In this document: positions 26,418 to 34,267 of the stretch, one piece after another
Numbering within the stretch: position 1 is the first letter of the stretch
Layout: every line of letters begins with the position of its first letter
Source of the DNA: Taishania sp.
Lineage (GTDB): Bacteria > Bacteroidota > Bacteroidia > Flavobacteriales_D > Crocinitomicaceae
Direction: 5' to 3'
NCBI GenBank assembly: GCA_030150045.1
Contig: JASLGM010000008.1
Coordinates: 1-64,000 of the forward strand
Length of the DNA: 64,000 nt
The notes under the pieces: model-generated
Databases searched by the model: none
The model's input: the letters and a program-made list of their open reading frames with translations, nothing else
Told to the model about the DNA's origin: nothing
Program-made: the position numbers and the translations under genes

Positions 26418-27184
26418 TGATTGAAGTAAAACACGTTAACAAATCCTTTGGTTCTAATCAAGTACTAAAAGATGTATCTGCCGTATTTGAAGCAGGTAAA
26501 GTAAACTTAATTATTGGACAATCAGGACACGGAAAATCTGTACTTGCAAAGTGCATAGTAGGACTGCATACACCCGAATCTGGTGAAATCCTATACGATG
26601 GACGTGATTTTATTAAAATGTCACGCGAGGAAAAAACAAATATTCGGAAAGAAATCGGAATGCTTTTCCAAGGTTCAGCCTTATTTGATTCTATGACCGT
26701 CGAAGAGAACGTAATGTTCCCCTTGATGATGTTCTCCAATAAAAACAAAGCAGAACGATTAGAACGCGCCAATTGGTGTTTAGAGCGTGTGAACCTTGCA
26801 GGAAAAAATAAGTTGTATCCTTCAGAATGTTCCGGAGGAATGCAAAAACGTATCGCCATTGCCCGCGCCATCGCCATGGGACCTAAATATTTGTTCTGTG
26901 ACGAACCCAATTCAGGCTTAGACCCAAAAACTGGAATCGTAATTGACAGTTTGATTCGTGAAATTACCTATGAGTTAAATATGACCACAGTGGTGATTAC
27001 ACATGATATGAACTCTGTGATCGAAATTGGAGATAAAGTCGTGTACATAAACGAAGGTAAGAAATGGTGGGAAGGAGACCGCAAATCTATTCTAACAACA
27101 GATAACCCAGAGATTTTGAGTTTCGTTTACGCATCTGATTTCATGAAAGAGATCCGTGAAAACATGCAAAAGAAATACCTATAA
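26417..27184 (+). CDS. mlaF: MlaF-family ABC transporter ATPase
   Basis: ATP-binding subunit paired with MlaE for lipid transport. Walker A GQSGHGKS is at residues 34-41, the signature is SGGMQKRIAIARA, Walker B LFCDEPNSGLDP, and the switch histidine lies in VVITHDMNS. At 255 residues it is full length. The usual third gene, the MCE-domain protein MlaD, does not follow; a family B repeat begins 10 bases after the stop, so mlaD is elsewhere or lost. Confidence 0.93.
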   Translation: MIEVKHVNKSFGSNQVLKDVSAVFEAGKVNLIIGQSGHGKSVLAKCIVGLHTPESGEILYDGRDFIKMSREEKTNIRKEIGMLFQGSALFDSMTVEENVMFPLMMFSNKNKAERLERANWCLERVNLAGKNKLYPSECSGGMQKRIAIARAIAMGPKYLFCDEPNSGLDPKTGIVIDSLIREITYELNMTTVVITHDMNSVIEIGDKVVYINEGKKWWEGDRKSILTTDNPEILSFVYASDFMKEIRENMQKKYL

Positions 27185-27193
27185 TCGTTATTA

Positions 27194-27340
27194 TTTGGCA
27201 GCCTTAGCGGTCTACGCGCTTTAGTAAACTCCTGAAAAAGGGTTCGCCAGCTGTCGGCAACGTGCTTCCTTTGGTCGCAGTTGCAAACCAGCGCTTACAC
27301 CATTTTCAGATCCTTTAGCTATTACGCTCCGCCCTGGCTG
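27194..27340 (+). repeat. Family B intergenic repeat, 147 bp
   Basis: TTTGGCAGCC start, CACGCTTTAGTAAAC-like arm (GCGCTTTAGTAAACTCC), CAACGTGCTTCCTTTGGTCG core, TTTAGCTATTACGCTCC arm and TGGCTG end. It is the only B copy without an adjacent A copy. Confidence 0.85.
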
Positions 27341-27523
27341 ACTGTTATTTCCGGCATTTTATTTGTGCATTTTGAATGCCAACATCAGTAGTAATCGAAA
27401 AAAATCGAACGAACTAAAATTTGAAGATCACTTATTATTCGATCATTGTTTTCATGTCTAGAACCTCAATCAAGCACACCTTTTAATAAGAGGATAACTT
27501 TCAGATGAAATATTTTTCAAACG

Positions 27524-27552
27524 GTATAAATATATTTGGATTATATTTATAC
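27524..27552. promoter_or_regulatory. Perfect inverted repeat over a candidate promoter
   Basis: GTATAAATATA, seven-base spacer, TATATTTATAC. The box TATATTTG (27531-27538) lies inside it, about 62 bases before the ATG of the small secreted protein. This is a plausible operator for a dimeric regulator. Confidence 0.5.
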
Positions 27553-27600
27553 GCTATAAAACACAGCATTTCTACTCATATTAACTAATTAGTATTACAA

Positions 27601-27984
27601 ATGAAAACAGTAAAAATTATTGCTCTAGCTGTAATGAGCTTAATTTCAGTTAAGTCTTTTGCTCAAGGTAAAGTTGAAGACCTAAAAAACCCAACAATTA
27701 AAGCGTTTTTGACTTCTTTAGATGGAAAACAAACGACCGCTCAAAAATCATTAGAAAAATATTGTTCGAAAGAAGTAATCGATGATAAAATGATTCCTAT
27801 GGGAGCGGATGTAGTTATTCGTGAAGAAGAAGATAACTGCGTTACTTTCCAAACTACTTGGATTATTGATCCAGCTGACAAAGAAGAAGGCACTTCAATT
27901 ATGGTGTATGATATCTGTGAAGAAGGTGGTAAAATCACTCTTTTTTCCTTGAATTTTGACGATGACGTCGACGACGAAGAATAA
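27601..27984 (+). CDS. Small secreted protein with acidic tail
   Basis: Hypothetical 127-residue protein with a clear signal peptide (about 1-21, ending SFAQ) and an extremely acidic C-terminus (FDDDVDDEE). Two cysteines in the mature part (KYCSKEV, DNCVTF) and a third (DICEEGG) could form a disulfide. No family recognised. It is flanked by its own promoter-like palindrome and a strong terminator, so it is a single-gene unit, probably regulated and exported to the periplasm or beyond. Confidence 0.75.
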   Translation: MKTVKIIALAVMSLISVKSFAQGKVEDLKNPTIKAFLTSLDGKQTTAQKSLEKYCSKEVIDDKMIPMGADVVIREEEDNCVTFQTTWIIDPADKEEGTSIMVYDICEEGGKITLFSLNFDDDVDDEE

Positions 27985-28003
27985 TCTTCCGGAAAGAATA
28001 TTA

Positions 28004-28036
28004 AAAATCCAGTAAGTTTCCTTACTGGATTTTTTG
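28004..28036 (+). terminator. Rho-independent terminator
   Basis: AAATCCAGTAAG-TTTC-CTTACTGGATTT followed by TTTG: a 12-base-pair perfect stem just after the small secreted protein gene. Confidence 0.92.
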
Positions 28037-28167
28037 TTTCTTTACATCACGTGTGAAGGTTACAAGTGCAATTACCTGCGGAAAATCAGCTTATATACAT
28101 AAAATTCGTCTCGCAATATTTGGTATTACAAAAAAAATATTAAGATGTAAACCATCTCTATTCTGTA

Positions 28168-29147
28168 GTGGATCAACGTATTTTCAAAAGTGTCACCGAA
28201 CCAGGAACCCCTCTCTCTGTAACTAAAAACTTTTATCTTTATGATGCTATGGGACGAAATATTACGATTCGTAACTATGATAACATCGGAAGAAGTTTGT
28301 GTGAGTTTTATGTTTATGGAAATACACGTGTGGTTTATTCTTCCGTAGAAACCAATAACAATCCTGTATTAGATATTCAAGCCTTAACATACTATTACCC
28401 TTATGGTAAAATATTAAGAGAGTACACCAACCAAGGTGTTGGCGGTGTAGAAAAGTTTAAAACCACCCAGCACGAGCGCGACACAGAAACCGACTGGGAC
28501 TACAAAGGTGCAAGGTACTACGATAGTGATATTGGAAGATTTCTTTCTGTTGACCTATTGGCGGAACAGTTCGCAGGCTGGACACCATACCATTATGTAC
28601 ACAACAATCCCATAAATAGGGTTGATCCTACTGGGATGGCTACTGAACATATAGATGTTACTAAGAATGACGATGGCACATATAAAGTCGTAGGAGGTCA
28701 AGCTAATTCATATAAAAATATTATGTAGTAGATAGTAATGGTAAACGCACAGGAGAAGTCGTTGGCGAAATGCTTACGGAATATTCTTTCCACCACGAGG
28801 ATGGTAGTGCTGTTATTGATGCAAAAATAGATCTCAATGACAAATCTGGACAAAACTTCTTTAATAATAAAATTAAAAATATTGGTTTAATGGATTATAT
28901 CTCAAATGCCCAAGGTGGAGAACCTCTTGATTTTAAGATGAATGATATGCCTAAGGGACTGACATTGGAGCAAGAAAGCCAATATCATTATCGAGGAATG
29001 TCTTTTAATGGTAAAGTGGCATCAGCAAAAGACATTGGAAATTATTCTGCTTGTCATAATGCAGGTTATCCTTTTTTTAAACAAAGACAGCTCCAAAGGC
29101 AACTACAGAAAGCAACTAATCCTTATCCAACAGGATACAAAGATTAA
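28168..29147 (+). pseudogene. Rhs-core fragment with frameshifted C-terminal toxin tip
   Basis: Remnant of a much larger Rhs/YD-repeat protein. What is left is the last YD-type strands, the conserved Rhs core (HERDTETDWDYKGARYYDSD, GRFLSVDLLAEQ, YHYVHNNPINRVDPTGM), then a variable tip. There is no signal peptide and no upstream YD array; the frame opens only nine codons before the GTG used here. After DDGTYKVVGGQANSYK the frame breaks at an A5 run (28714-28718); adding one A would join it to a second frame reading YYVVDSNGKRTGEVVGEM onward to the stop. The tip includes ASAKDIGNYSACHNAGY, which reminds me of the type-44 polymorphic toxin group, a weak call. A lipoprotein-like gene follows five bases later. 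Confidence 0.75.
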
Positions 29148-29151
29148 GAAA

Positions 29152-29616
29152 ATGAAAAAAGCAATAATTATATTAATATTTGGATTAATACTTTTTTTTA
29201 CTATGGATAGTTGTAAATCTGATGGTGCAAGGTCATTTTATTGTATTACCAAAGATAAATGTATTACTATTTGGGAACTATGAAATGGAGAGCTACTGAT
29301 AGTATATGGTACGTATAAAGGTATAAAAAAACCAGTCGATGATTATATTAAAGTAATAAACAACAGATACGATAACATACATTTATTAATATCTAGAGAT
29401 GGGAAGTTACTTATTGATGTTGACAAGAATGCAACAGTTGTTAAACAGTCTTCTAATGACTTAATAGACCTTAATAAAAACAATAAGACTCTAAATGATA
29501 GTTTATATACTTATTTTGATGGTAAGTATACAAGGTATAAAAAAGAAGTCGATTATATTAGCCTAAATATTAAGGAAAACTATGCTACTGATAAAAATGG
29601 CAATAAGCTAAGATAA
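29152..29616 (+). pseudogene. Lipoprotein-like gene with internal TGA, possible immunity remnant
   Basis: Starting at ATG the frame encodes a lipoprotein signal (MKKAIIILIFGLILFF then TMDSC lipobox), then KSDGARSFYCITKDKCITIWEL and a TGA at codon 44. Past that TGA the same frame stays open for another 110 codons (NGELLIVYGTYKGIKKPVDD and so on, ending NGNKLR), so it reads as one 154-residue protein with a single nonsense codon. Position directly after the Rhs toxin tip suggests an immunity protein, by context only. Translation of just the 43-residue lipopeptide is the alternative. Confidence 0.65.
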
Positions 29617-29669
29617 TGGGTAATGTATCAGAAATGTTGTTTTAACTTTTTTAAAATATAAATAACAAT

Positions 29670-29702
29670 AAAACGCCAAGCTGTAAGCTTGGCGTTTTGG
29701 TT
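29670..29702. terminator. Bidirectional terminator
   Basis: AAAACGCCAAGCT-GTA-AGCTTGGCGTTTT: long GC-rich stem with A and T runs on both sides, between converging genes. Confidence 0.85.
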
Positions 29703-29808
29703 ATAAAATAGATTGTATTTTTGCTTTTAGCAATAAAAGCATGGTAACCTTCCCTTCTTTGTAACTTTCCCAGTTTTTCAGAAATTTAAACTTATTTTCT
29801 TTACAAAT

Positions 29809-30555
29809 TCAATCAGCTAGTCGTTTTTCTTTACTCTTTTCTTTATTTTTTCGTTCTGATTTGTGTTTAAAGAACCAATTCACTTGAAATTTGATCATTG
29901 TGTTTTTGGCTACAAAGGTACTTGTAACGTTACTGTCAAATCTCTTTAAAGTCGTTTCGCTAACAGGCATGAAGCCTTGGTGGTAAATAAAGCTGTACTC
30001 TATTGTTCTGTTTCTTGGGGTAATACAACGCCATCCTACACCAACAAGTAACTGTGGGAATAACCCGGATTTTGTATTAGTGCCTGAAAAGTAGGCGTGT
30101 TCAGGTACTTCATTGTTTTCTTGCTCATTCATAGAAATAGATGTGCTTTTAGAAGTAGACCACAAGATATTTGAACCTAGTTCCAGATAAAAATGATTTT
30201 TTGATAAAGACGGCAACTCAAATTTCACAGATAAAGGAAAATGGATTTTGGCACCACGCTCTTTTGTATAGTTGTTGTAATATCCGTAGTTTGAACCTGA
30301 ATAGTCGTAGAGTAAACCTCCTGTAAGATGAAATTTCGGAGCGAAATTCCACTGAACTAAACTCCCTAAGCCAAATCCAAATTGGATGGGGGAAGGTTTA
30401 AATCCCGTATAATCATTGATTCCAGAGTAATTCAAAAAAGAATTGTTGAGGTTTACGGTTAAGGAATATCTGACTTTCTCTTGTGCTAAACAAGAAGAAT
30501 TTTCATGATTACAAACAAAAAGTAAAGTAGCGAGTAGGAGTTGGTTAATTCTCAT
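29809..30555 (-). CDS. Outer membrane beta-barrel protein
   Basis: Predicted 248-residue exported barrel protein. The chosen ATG gives MRINQLLLATLLFVC and a signal peptide ending near SSCLAQ; a longer frame upstream would overlap the Omp85 gene. The mature part has repeated amphipathic strands (FGFGLGSLVQW, LTGGLLYDYSGS, FYLELGSNILWS, LFPQLLVGVGWR) and a basic Lys/Glu-rich C-terminal tail (KHKSERKNKEKSKEKR) that is unusual for a barrel end. It resembles PorT-type barrels loosely. It lies 46 bases after the Omp85-like gene and is likely co-transcribed. Confidence 0.7.
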   Translation of the reverse strand: MRINQLLLATLLFVCNHENSSCLAQEKVRYSLTVNLNNSFLNYSGINDYTGFKPSPIQFGFGLGSLVQWNFAPKFHLTGGLLYDYSGSNYGYYNNYTKERGAKIHFPLSVKFELPSLSKNHFYLELGSNILWSTSKSTSISMNEQENNEVPEHAYFSGTNTKSGLFPQLLVGVGWRCITPRNRTIEYSFIYHQGFMPVSETTLKRFDSNVTSTFVAKNTMIKFQVNWFFKHKSERKNKEKSKEKRLAD

Positions 30556-30601
30556 GAGATAAAAGCTTAAGTGAGTAGTAACAATACTAACGTACAACTC
30601 T

Positions 30602-32293
30602 TTAAAAAATTGCAATGTAGCCAAAATGTATTTTCCCGTTTCTAAACTTAAGTTCTTCTTCGCTCGTTTTTCCTAAAGCGTAAGAAAGTGAAAACATACC
30701 TATCGAAGTGCCGAAGGTAAATCCAACACCAAAACCTAATGGATAGTCTTTGTAGTATTTTCGGGTATTATTTTCATACCAACTTTGGTCATAAAATGCA
30801 TATAAATAGGTTGTTCGTTCAATCATGAAACGATATTCCACGCTAAATGTTGTGCGCGCAGTACCTAATAAAAATTGCTCATTAAAACCGCGTTGACTTT
30901 GTAATCCACCAAAGCGATAGGCTTCATTAGTATAGAAAGTTGGAGCTTCGTACAATTGGGTCACGTTAGCAAGTTTAACAATGTGACGACGCACAATTGG
31001 AATGTACCAATCTATGGATAAATCCCCACGATAGACTGTGCTTTTCGTCCATGTTGAATCCACATAATTGTATGCCTTACGAATACCTGTGGAGAAAGCC
31101 GCCACCACACCAAAGCCTTTTGTAGGTAAAGGAGTGTAATCGTAATTGTTGTAATTCACACCAATACCATATAAATTGGTCTTAGTTGTCCCTAAATTAT
31201 TCACCGTTGGATTTCCGCCGTTCAATACATTGGAGCTAAAGTTTTCATAGAAAGCTTTAAAGTAAAAATTACCACTTACATTATAACTGATCCCTGCATT
31301 GGATTCCAATTCTAAAAAGGTGGTGTCTTTTTTATATAAATTAAAACTCCCTTCAAAACCTAAAGGTGTATTCAGAATATACGGATAACGTAAAGCTGTT
31401 CTTAGTTGTTGGCTTTTGGCTTGTAGACTAGACCAATTGATGGATAAGTATTCGCCACGTTTTAATATGTTGTTGAGTTTTAAATTCAAATCTCCTGTCA
31501 GCTGCATTTTTCCAGTGATGGAATTGGGTTGCAAACCAATGATCCCATTCATGGAACTGAGTTTTTTTGCAGTTAGATAGACGTATAAATCCACGCCGTT
31601 GTCTGTGAACAGCAATTCACTTGGACGTATTTCTTCGTATAAATTTAAAGCAGTCAATCTGCGCGTAACATTAAGAAAACGATCCTCAGAAAACGGATCT
31701 CCTTTTTTGAATTGTACCGTGTTGGCAATAAATTTTTTGGGTAAAGAAGAATCGCCTTTTAGCACCAAGTTGTTCCAATTTAGTAAAGGACCTTTGTCTA
31801 CCTCCAGCCGTGCTGTAATTTCAGAAGAATCCATTTTTGTAATGTCCAATCGGATTTTCGCAAAGGCGTAACCGTTATTTGTATAGGCTGAAAGGATTTT
31901 CTTGTACAAGGATTCAATTTCTGAAGGTTGAAGGGGTTGGTTACTGAGCATTTGTTCGCTTAAACCGGCGTGTTTTCTTAATATTTTGGCTTCAGTCGGA
32001 GAAACCGTGATTTTCATCCCTGGCAATTTAGGACCTTTGTAATACACCATTTTTACGGTGCGTAGGGAGTCGAATTGGAGTACATCAATGCTTGCTAAAA
32101 CGTAACCTTTTTTACGGTGACGAGACTGAATTCCCATCACACGTTGCTTAAAAACAATGGAATCAGAAATTTTTGTCAAGTATTTCTCTTCTTTTTTTTC
32201 TAAGCCTTCTATTTGGAGCTCAAACCCTTGTTTCCTTTGTGCAATGACAAAAGACTGGGAAAGGAGAAGGAAGAAGAGAAAAAAATACTTCAT
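30602..32293 (-). CDS. Omp85/TamA-like outer membrane protein
   Basis: Protein of 563 residues with a signal peptide (1-18, ending VIAQ), POTRA-like domains over about residues 20-235 (ITVSPTEAKILRKHAG, YTNNGYAFAKIRLDI, ARLEVDKGP, FKKGDPFSEDRFLNVTRRL), and a C-terminal barrel. The barrel includes RFGGLQSQRGFNEQFLLGTA, equivalent to the Omp85 VRGF/Y motif, and ends in aromatic Phe. It is shorter than BamA, closer to TamA. Likely inserts or secretes outer-membrane proteins; substrate unknown. Confidence 0.85.
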   Translation of the reverse strand: MKYFFLFFLLLSQSFVIAQRKQGFELQIEGLEKKEEKYLTKISDSIVFKQRVMGIQSRHRKKGYVLASIDVLQFDSLRTVKMVYYKGPKLPGMKITVSPTEAKILRKHAGLSEQMLSNQPLQPSEIESLYKKILSAYTNNGYAFAKIRLDITKMDSSEITARLEVDKGPLLNWNNLVLKGDSSLPKKFIANTVQFKKGDPFSEDRFLNVTRRLTALNLYEEIRPSELLFTDNGVDLYVYLTAKKLSSMNGIIGLQPNSITGKMQLTGDLNLKLNNILKRGEYLSINWSSLQAKSQQLRTALRYPYILNTPLGFEGSFNLYKKDTTFLELESNAGISYNVSGNFYFKAFYENFSSNVLNGGNPTVNNLGTTKTNLYGIGVNYNNYDYTPLPTKGFGVVAAFSTGIRKAYNYVDSTWTKSTVYRGDLSIDWYIPIVRRHIVKLANVTQLYEAPTFYTNEAYRFGGLQSQRGFNEQFLLGTARTTFSVEYRFMIERTTYLYAFYDQSWYENNTRKYYKDYPLGFGVGFTFGTSIGMFSLSYALGKTSEEELKFRNGKIHFGYIAIF

Positions 32294-32432
32294 TTAATCA
32301 AGCGTAAAGTGTAAAAATAAGAACTTAATGAATGATTATTTATTGTTGATGAAATTAACTTGTCGAAGGTATAGTTATATTCCTTATTTTTATCGCACAA
32401 CAAGTTAGATATAAAACTCAAAACAAACAACA

Positions 32433-32576
32433 ATGAAAAGATTAGCAGCGCTAGCTCTTGTAGGAATTGGAATGTTAGTAGTACTTAACGCATGTGGTTC
32501 ATCTAGAGGTGGTCACTGTGATGCCTATGGAAAGGTAGACGTTACAAACGTTGAAGCTACTTCAGAAATCATCTAA
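32433..32576 (+). CDS. Very short lipoprotein (47 residues)
   Basis: Encodes a 47-residue prolipoprotein: charged start MKRLAALALVGIGM, lipobox LNAC with Cys21, then GSSRGGHCDAYGKVD and an acidic end. Mature length is only 27 residues. It has one further cysteine (HCDAYG). Function unknown; tiny lipoproteins of this type with a HCxAY-like core occur in Flavobacteria, by recollection. A terminator follows 15 bases after the stop, supporting a real single-gene transcript. Confidence 0.75.
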   Translation: MKRLAALALVGIGMLVVLNACGSSRGGHCDAYGKVDVTNVEATSEII

Positions 32577-32590
32577 TTTTAAGAGATTAC

Positions 32591-32612
32591 AAAGGCCTTT
32601 AGGGCCTTTTTC
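32591..32612 (+). terminator. Terminator of the short lipoprotein gene
   Basis: AAAGGCCT-TTA-GGGCCTTT followed by TTC: a compact GC-rich stem. Confidence 0.75.
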
Positions 32613-32650
32613 TTTGTTTGTTTCTTTTTTCTTTCTTTTATTACTTTTTT

Positions 32651-32766
32651 GGGCGCTCCCCATCTGCTTTCCGTTGGTCAGCGATAGGGTCAGGCTATCC
32701 GCTATATTTCTGTTGCCTCCCCAATTACTTGGGAAGGCAACAGAGATGCCGCTTCTATCCTTAGCA
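32651..32766 (+). repeat. Family A intergenic repeat
   Basis: GGGCGCTCCCC, GGTCAGGCTATCCGCTATAT, then a strong hairpin CTGTTGCCTCCC / GGGAAGGCAACAG, then GATGCCGCTTCTATCCTTAG. The hairpin sequence is unique to this copy, yet it pairs almost perfectly. Confidence 0.85.
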
Positions 32767-32816
32767 CAAGTGTATTTTTCAATAGATTTTAGATTTCGTT
32801 TTTGAAAACGGAATTC

Positions 32817-32964
32817 CAGCCCGTGCGGTACGCGACAGCTAAACGATTCGCAAAGGGAGTGAACGCTAGCTGGCAACTGCGACTAGCAGAAGCGCGTTGC
32901 AAGCAGCTGGTGAACTACTTTGTGGACGTTTACTAAAGCGTGTAGAACGAAAAAGGCTGCCAAA
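32817..32964 (-). repeat. Family B intergenic repeat, 148 bp
   Basis: On the minus strand: TTTGGCAGCC, GTTCTACACGCTTTAGTAAA, GCAACGCGCTTC, GTCGCAGTTGC, GTTTAGCTGTCGC, CGGGCTG. GCAAC pairs with GTTGC in the core. Confidence 0.85.
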
Positions 32965-32987
32965 TACGAATGATCTGGAAGCCTTTC
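32951..32987 (-). terminator. Possible terminator sharing the end of a B repeat
   Basis: Minus strand AAAGGCTTCCA, 13-base loop, TGGCAGCCTTTTT. The distal arm is the conserved end of the family B copy, so the repeat seems to have supplied half a terminator. Confidence 0.45.
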
Positions 32988-33008
32988 TACATGTTATTAT
33001 GTTTGATT

Positions 33009-33491
33009 TTAGTAAATCGTTTGCTGTTTTACATCGTATAACACCGTGTACGTCTGGTCTACAGCCGGGATGACAACCCAGTTTTCGGTAAATACTTTTG
33101 TATCACACGTTCCACAATCTTTCACCATAATGGTGTAAACAACCACTTTGTTGAGTTGGTCGATGGTTACTTTACGCTGAAATGAAGCAAAGCAATTTGA
33201 CGTGATAGGGAAAGCCAACAAGCTATGTGTGTTAAAATTGACAGCTGTTTTTGTAACTCCTTTATCGGTACTTACCAAGAAGTCATTCCCAAAATACGTA
33301 GTGTCCGTAACGAGGTATAGCCCCGTTTCCATATCACTTGTAATGTATCCTTTTGTAGGGAAAACAGAGTATTCTTCACGGATTTCACCTTCGTTTAGAT
33401 TAGGGCCAAGGTCGCACTTCTTTTTGCATGATTGCAATGAAAAAGCACATACTAAAGTGGTCAAGAATAGAAAGTTTGCCAATTTTCTCAT
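33009..33491 (-). CDS. Hypothetical lipoprotein
   Basis: Predicted 160-residue lipoprotein: the chosen ATG gives MRKLANFLFLTTLVCAFSLQ with lipobox SLQSC. The mature part is beta-rich with cysteine pairs (KKKCDLGP, DCGTCDTKVF). An upstream ATG would overlap the lptB end and displace the signal. No family recognised. It follows lptB by 47 bases on the same strand. Confidence 0.7.
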   Translation of the reverse strand: MRKLANFLFLTTLVCAFSLQSCKKKCDLGPNLNEGEIREEYSVFPTKGYITSDMETGLYLVTDTTYFGNDFLVSTDKGVTKTAVNFNTHSLLAFPITSNCFASFQRKVTIDQLNKVVVYTIMVKDCGTCDTKVFTENWVVIPAVDQTYTVLYDVKQQTIY

Positions 33492-33538
33492 AGCAGTATT
33501 TTTTGTGTAAAAATAGTCTTTTATTATTTGTTTATGCA

Positions 33539-34267
33539 TTATTTTTTTCGGAGTTCGAATTTTTGTCCAAGGTACACACGTCGTACTTCTTCGTCGTTGG
33601 CAAGATCTTCTGCCGTTCCGGATTTCAGAATAGCGCCTTCGTATAGTAAATATGCTCTGTCTGTTATGGACAAGGTCTCTTGAACGTTGTGGTCGGTGAT
33701 TAGAATACCTATGTTTTTCTGTTTCAATTCCGAAACTATGGTTTGGATGTCTTCAACCGCAATAGGGTCAACGCCTGCGAAGGGTTCGTCCAATAAAACA
33801 AATTTAGGATTGGTTGCCAAGGCACGTGCAATTTCCGTTCTTCTTTTCTCTCCTCCAGAAAGTCTGTTGCCAAGGTTTTTACGTACATGCTGCAAACGAA
33901 ATTCGGACAATAATTGCTCTAAACGTTGTTGTCTTTCTTGTTTATTGAGCTTGGTCATTTCTAATATGGCCATAATATTATCTTCGACAGAAAGTTTTCT
34001 GAATACCGAAACCTCTTGTGGTAAATAACCAATGCCTAATTGTGAACGTTTGTACATGGGTAAATTGGTGATTTCTGTTTCATCCAGAAAAACCTTTCCT
34101 CCATCTGGATTTACTAATCCAACAATCATGTAAAACGACGTTGTTTTTCCTGCACCATTGGGTCCTAAAAGACCAACAATTTCACCTTGATTAACTTCTA
34201 CAGTTACTCCTTTAACAACGTTTCGACCTTTGTAAGTCTTTTTGATTTCTTTGGTATATAATTTCAT
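33539..34267 (-). CDS. lptB: LPS export ABC transporter ATP-binding protein
   Basis: ATPase powering lipopolysaccharide extraction from the inner membrane with LptF/LptG. Walker A GPNGAGKT is at residues 35-42; LSGGEKRRTEIARALA, LLDEPFAGVDPIAVEDIQ and ITDHNVQETLSITDRAY are diagnostic for LptB rather than other ABC ATPases. 242 residues is normal. Its start overlaps the stop of the DUF5686 gene by one base (TGATG). LptF/G are not in the window. Confidence 0.95.
   Translation of the reverse strand: MKLYTKEIKKTYKGRNVVKGVTVEVNQGEIVGLLGPNGAGKTTSFYMIVGLVNPDGGKVFLDETEITNLPMYKRSQLGIGYLPQEVSVFRKLSVEDNIMAILEMTKLNKQERQQRLEQLLSEFRLQHVRKNLGNRLSGGEKRRTEIARALATNPKFVLLDEPFAGVDPIAVEDIQTIVSELKQKNIGILITDHNVQETLSITDRAYLLYEGAILKSGTAEDLANDEEVRRVYLGQKFELRKK

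Larger units (their letters stand above)
27185..27600. other. Intergenic region with a B repeat and promoter palindrome
   Basis: Contains one family B copy right after mlaF, then about 180 bases of AT-rich sequence ending in an inverted repeat that overlaps a promoter box. No gene is seen. Confidence 0.6.
32577..33008. other. Gap between convergent genes with A and B repeats
   Basis: Terminator, then a plus-oriented family A repeat, a minus-oriented family B repeat, and a minus-strand hairpin. No gene is seen. Confidence 0.6.

Noticed and set aside
32551..32876. Overlapping frames of 84 and 104 codons on opposite strands
   Set aside because: They span the terminator, A repeat and part of B; low-complexity translation.
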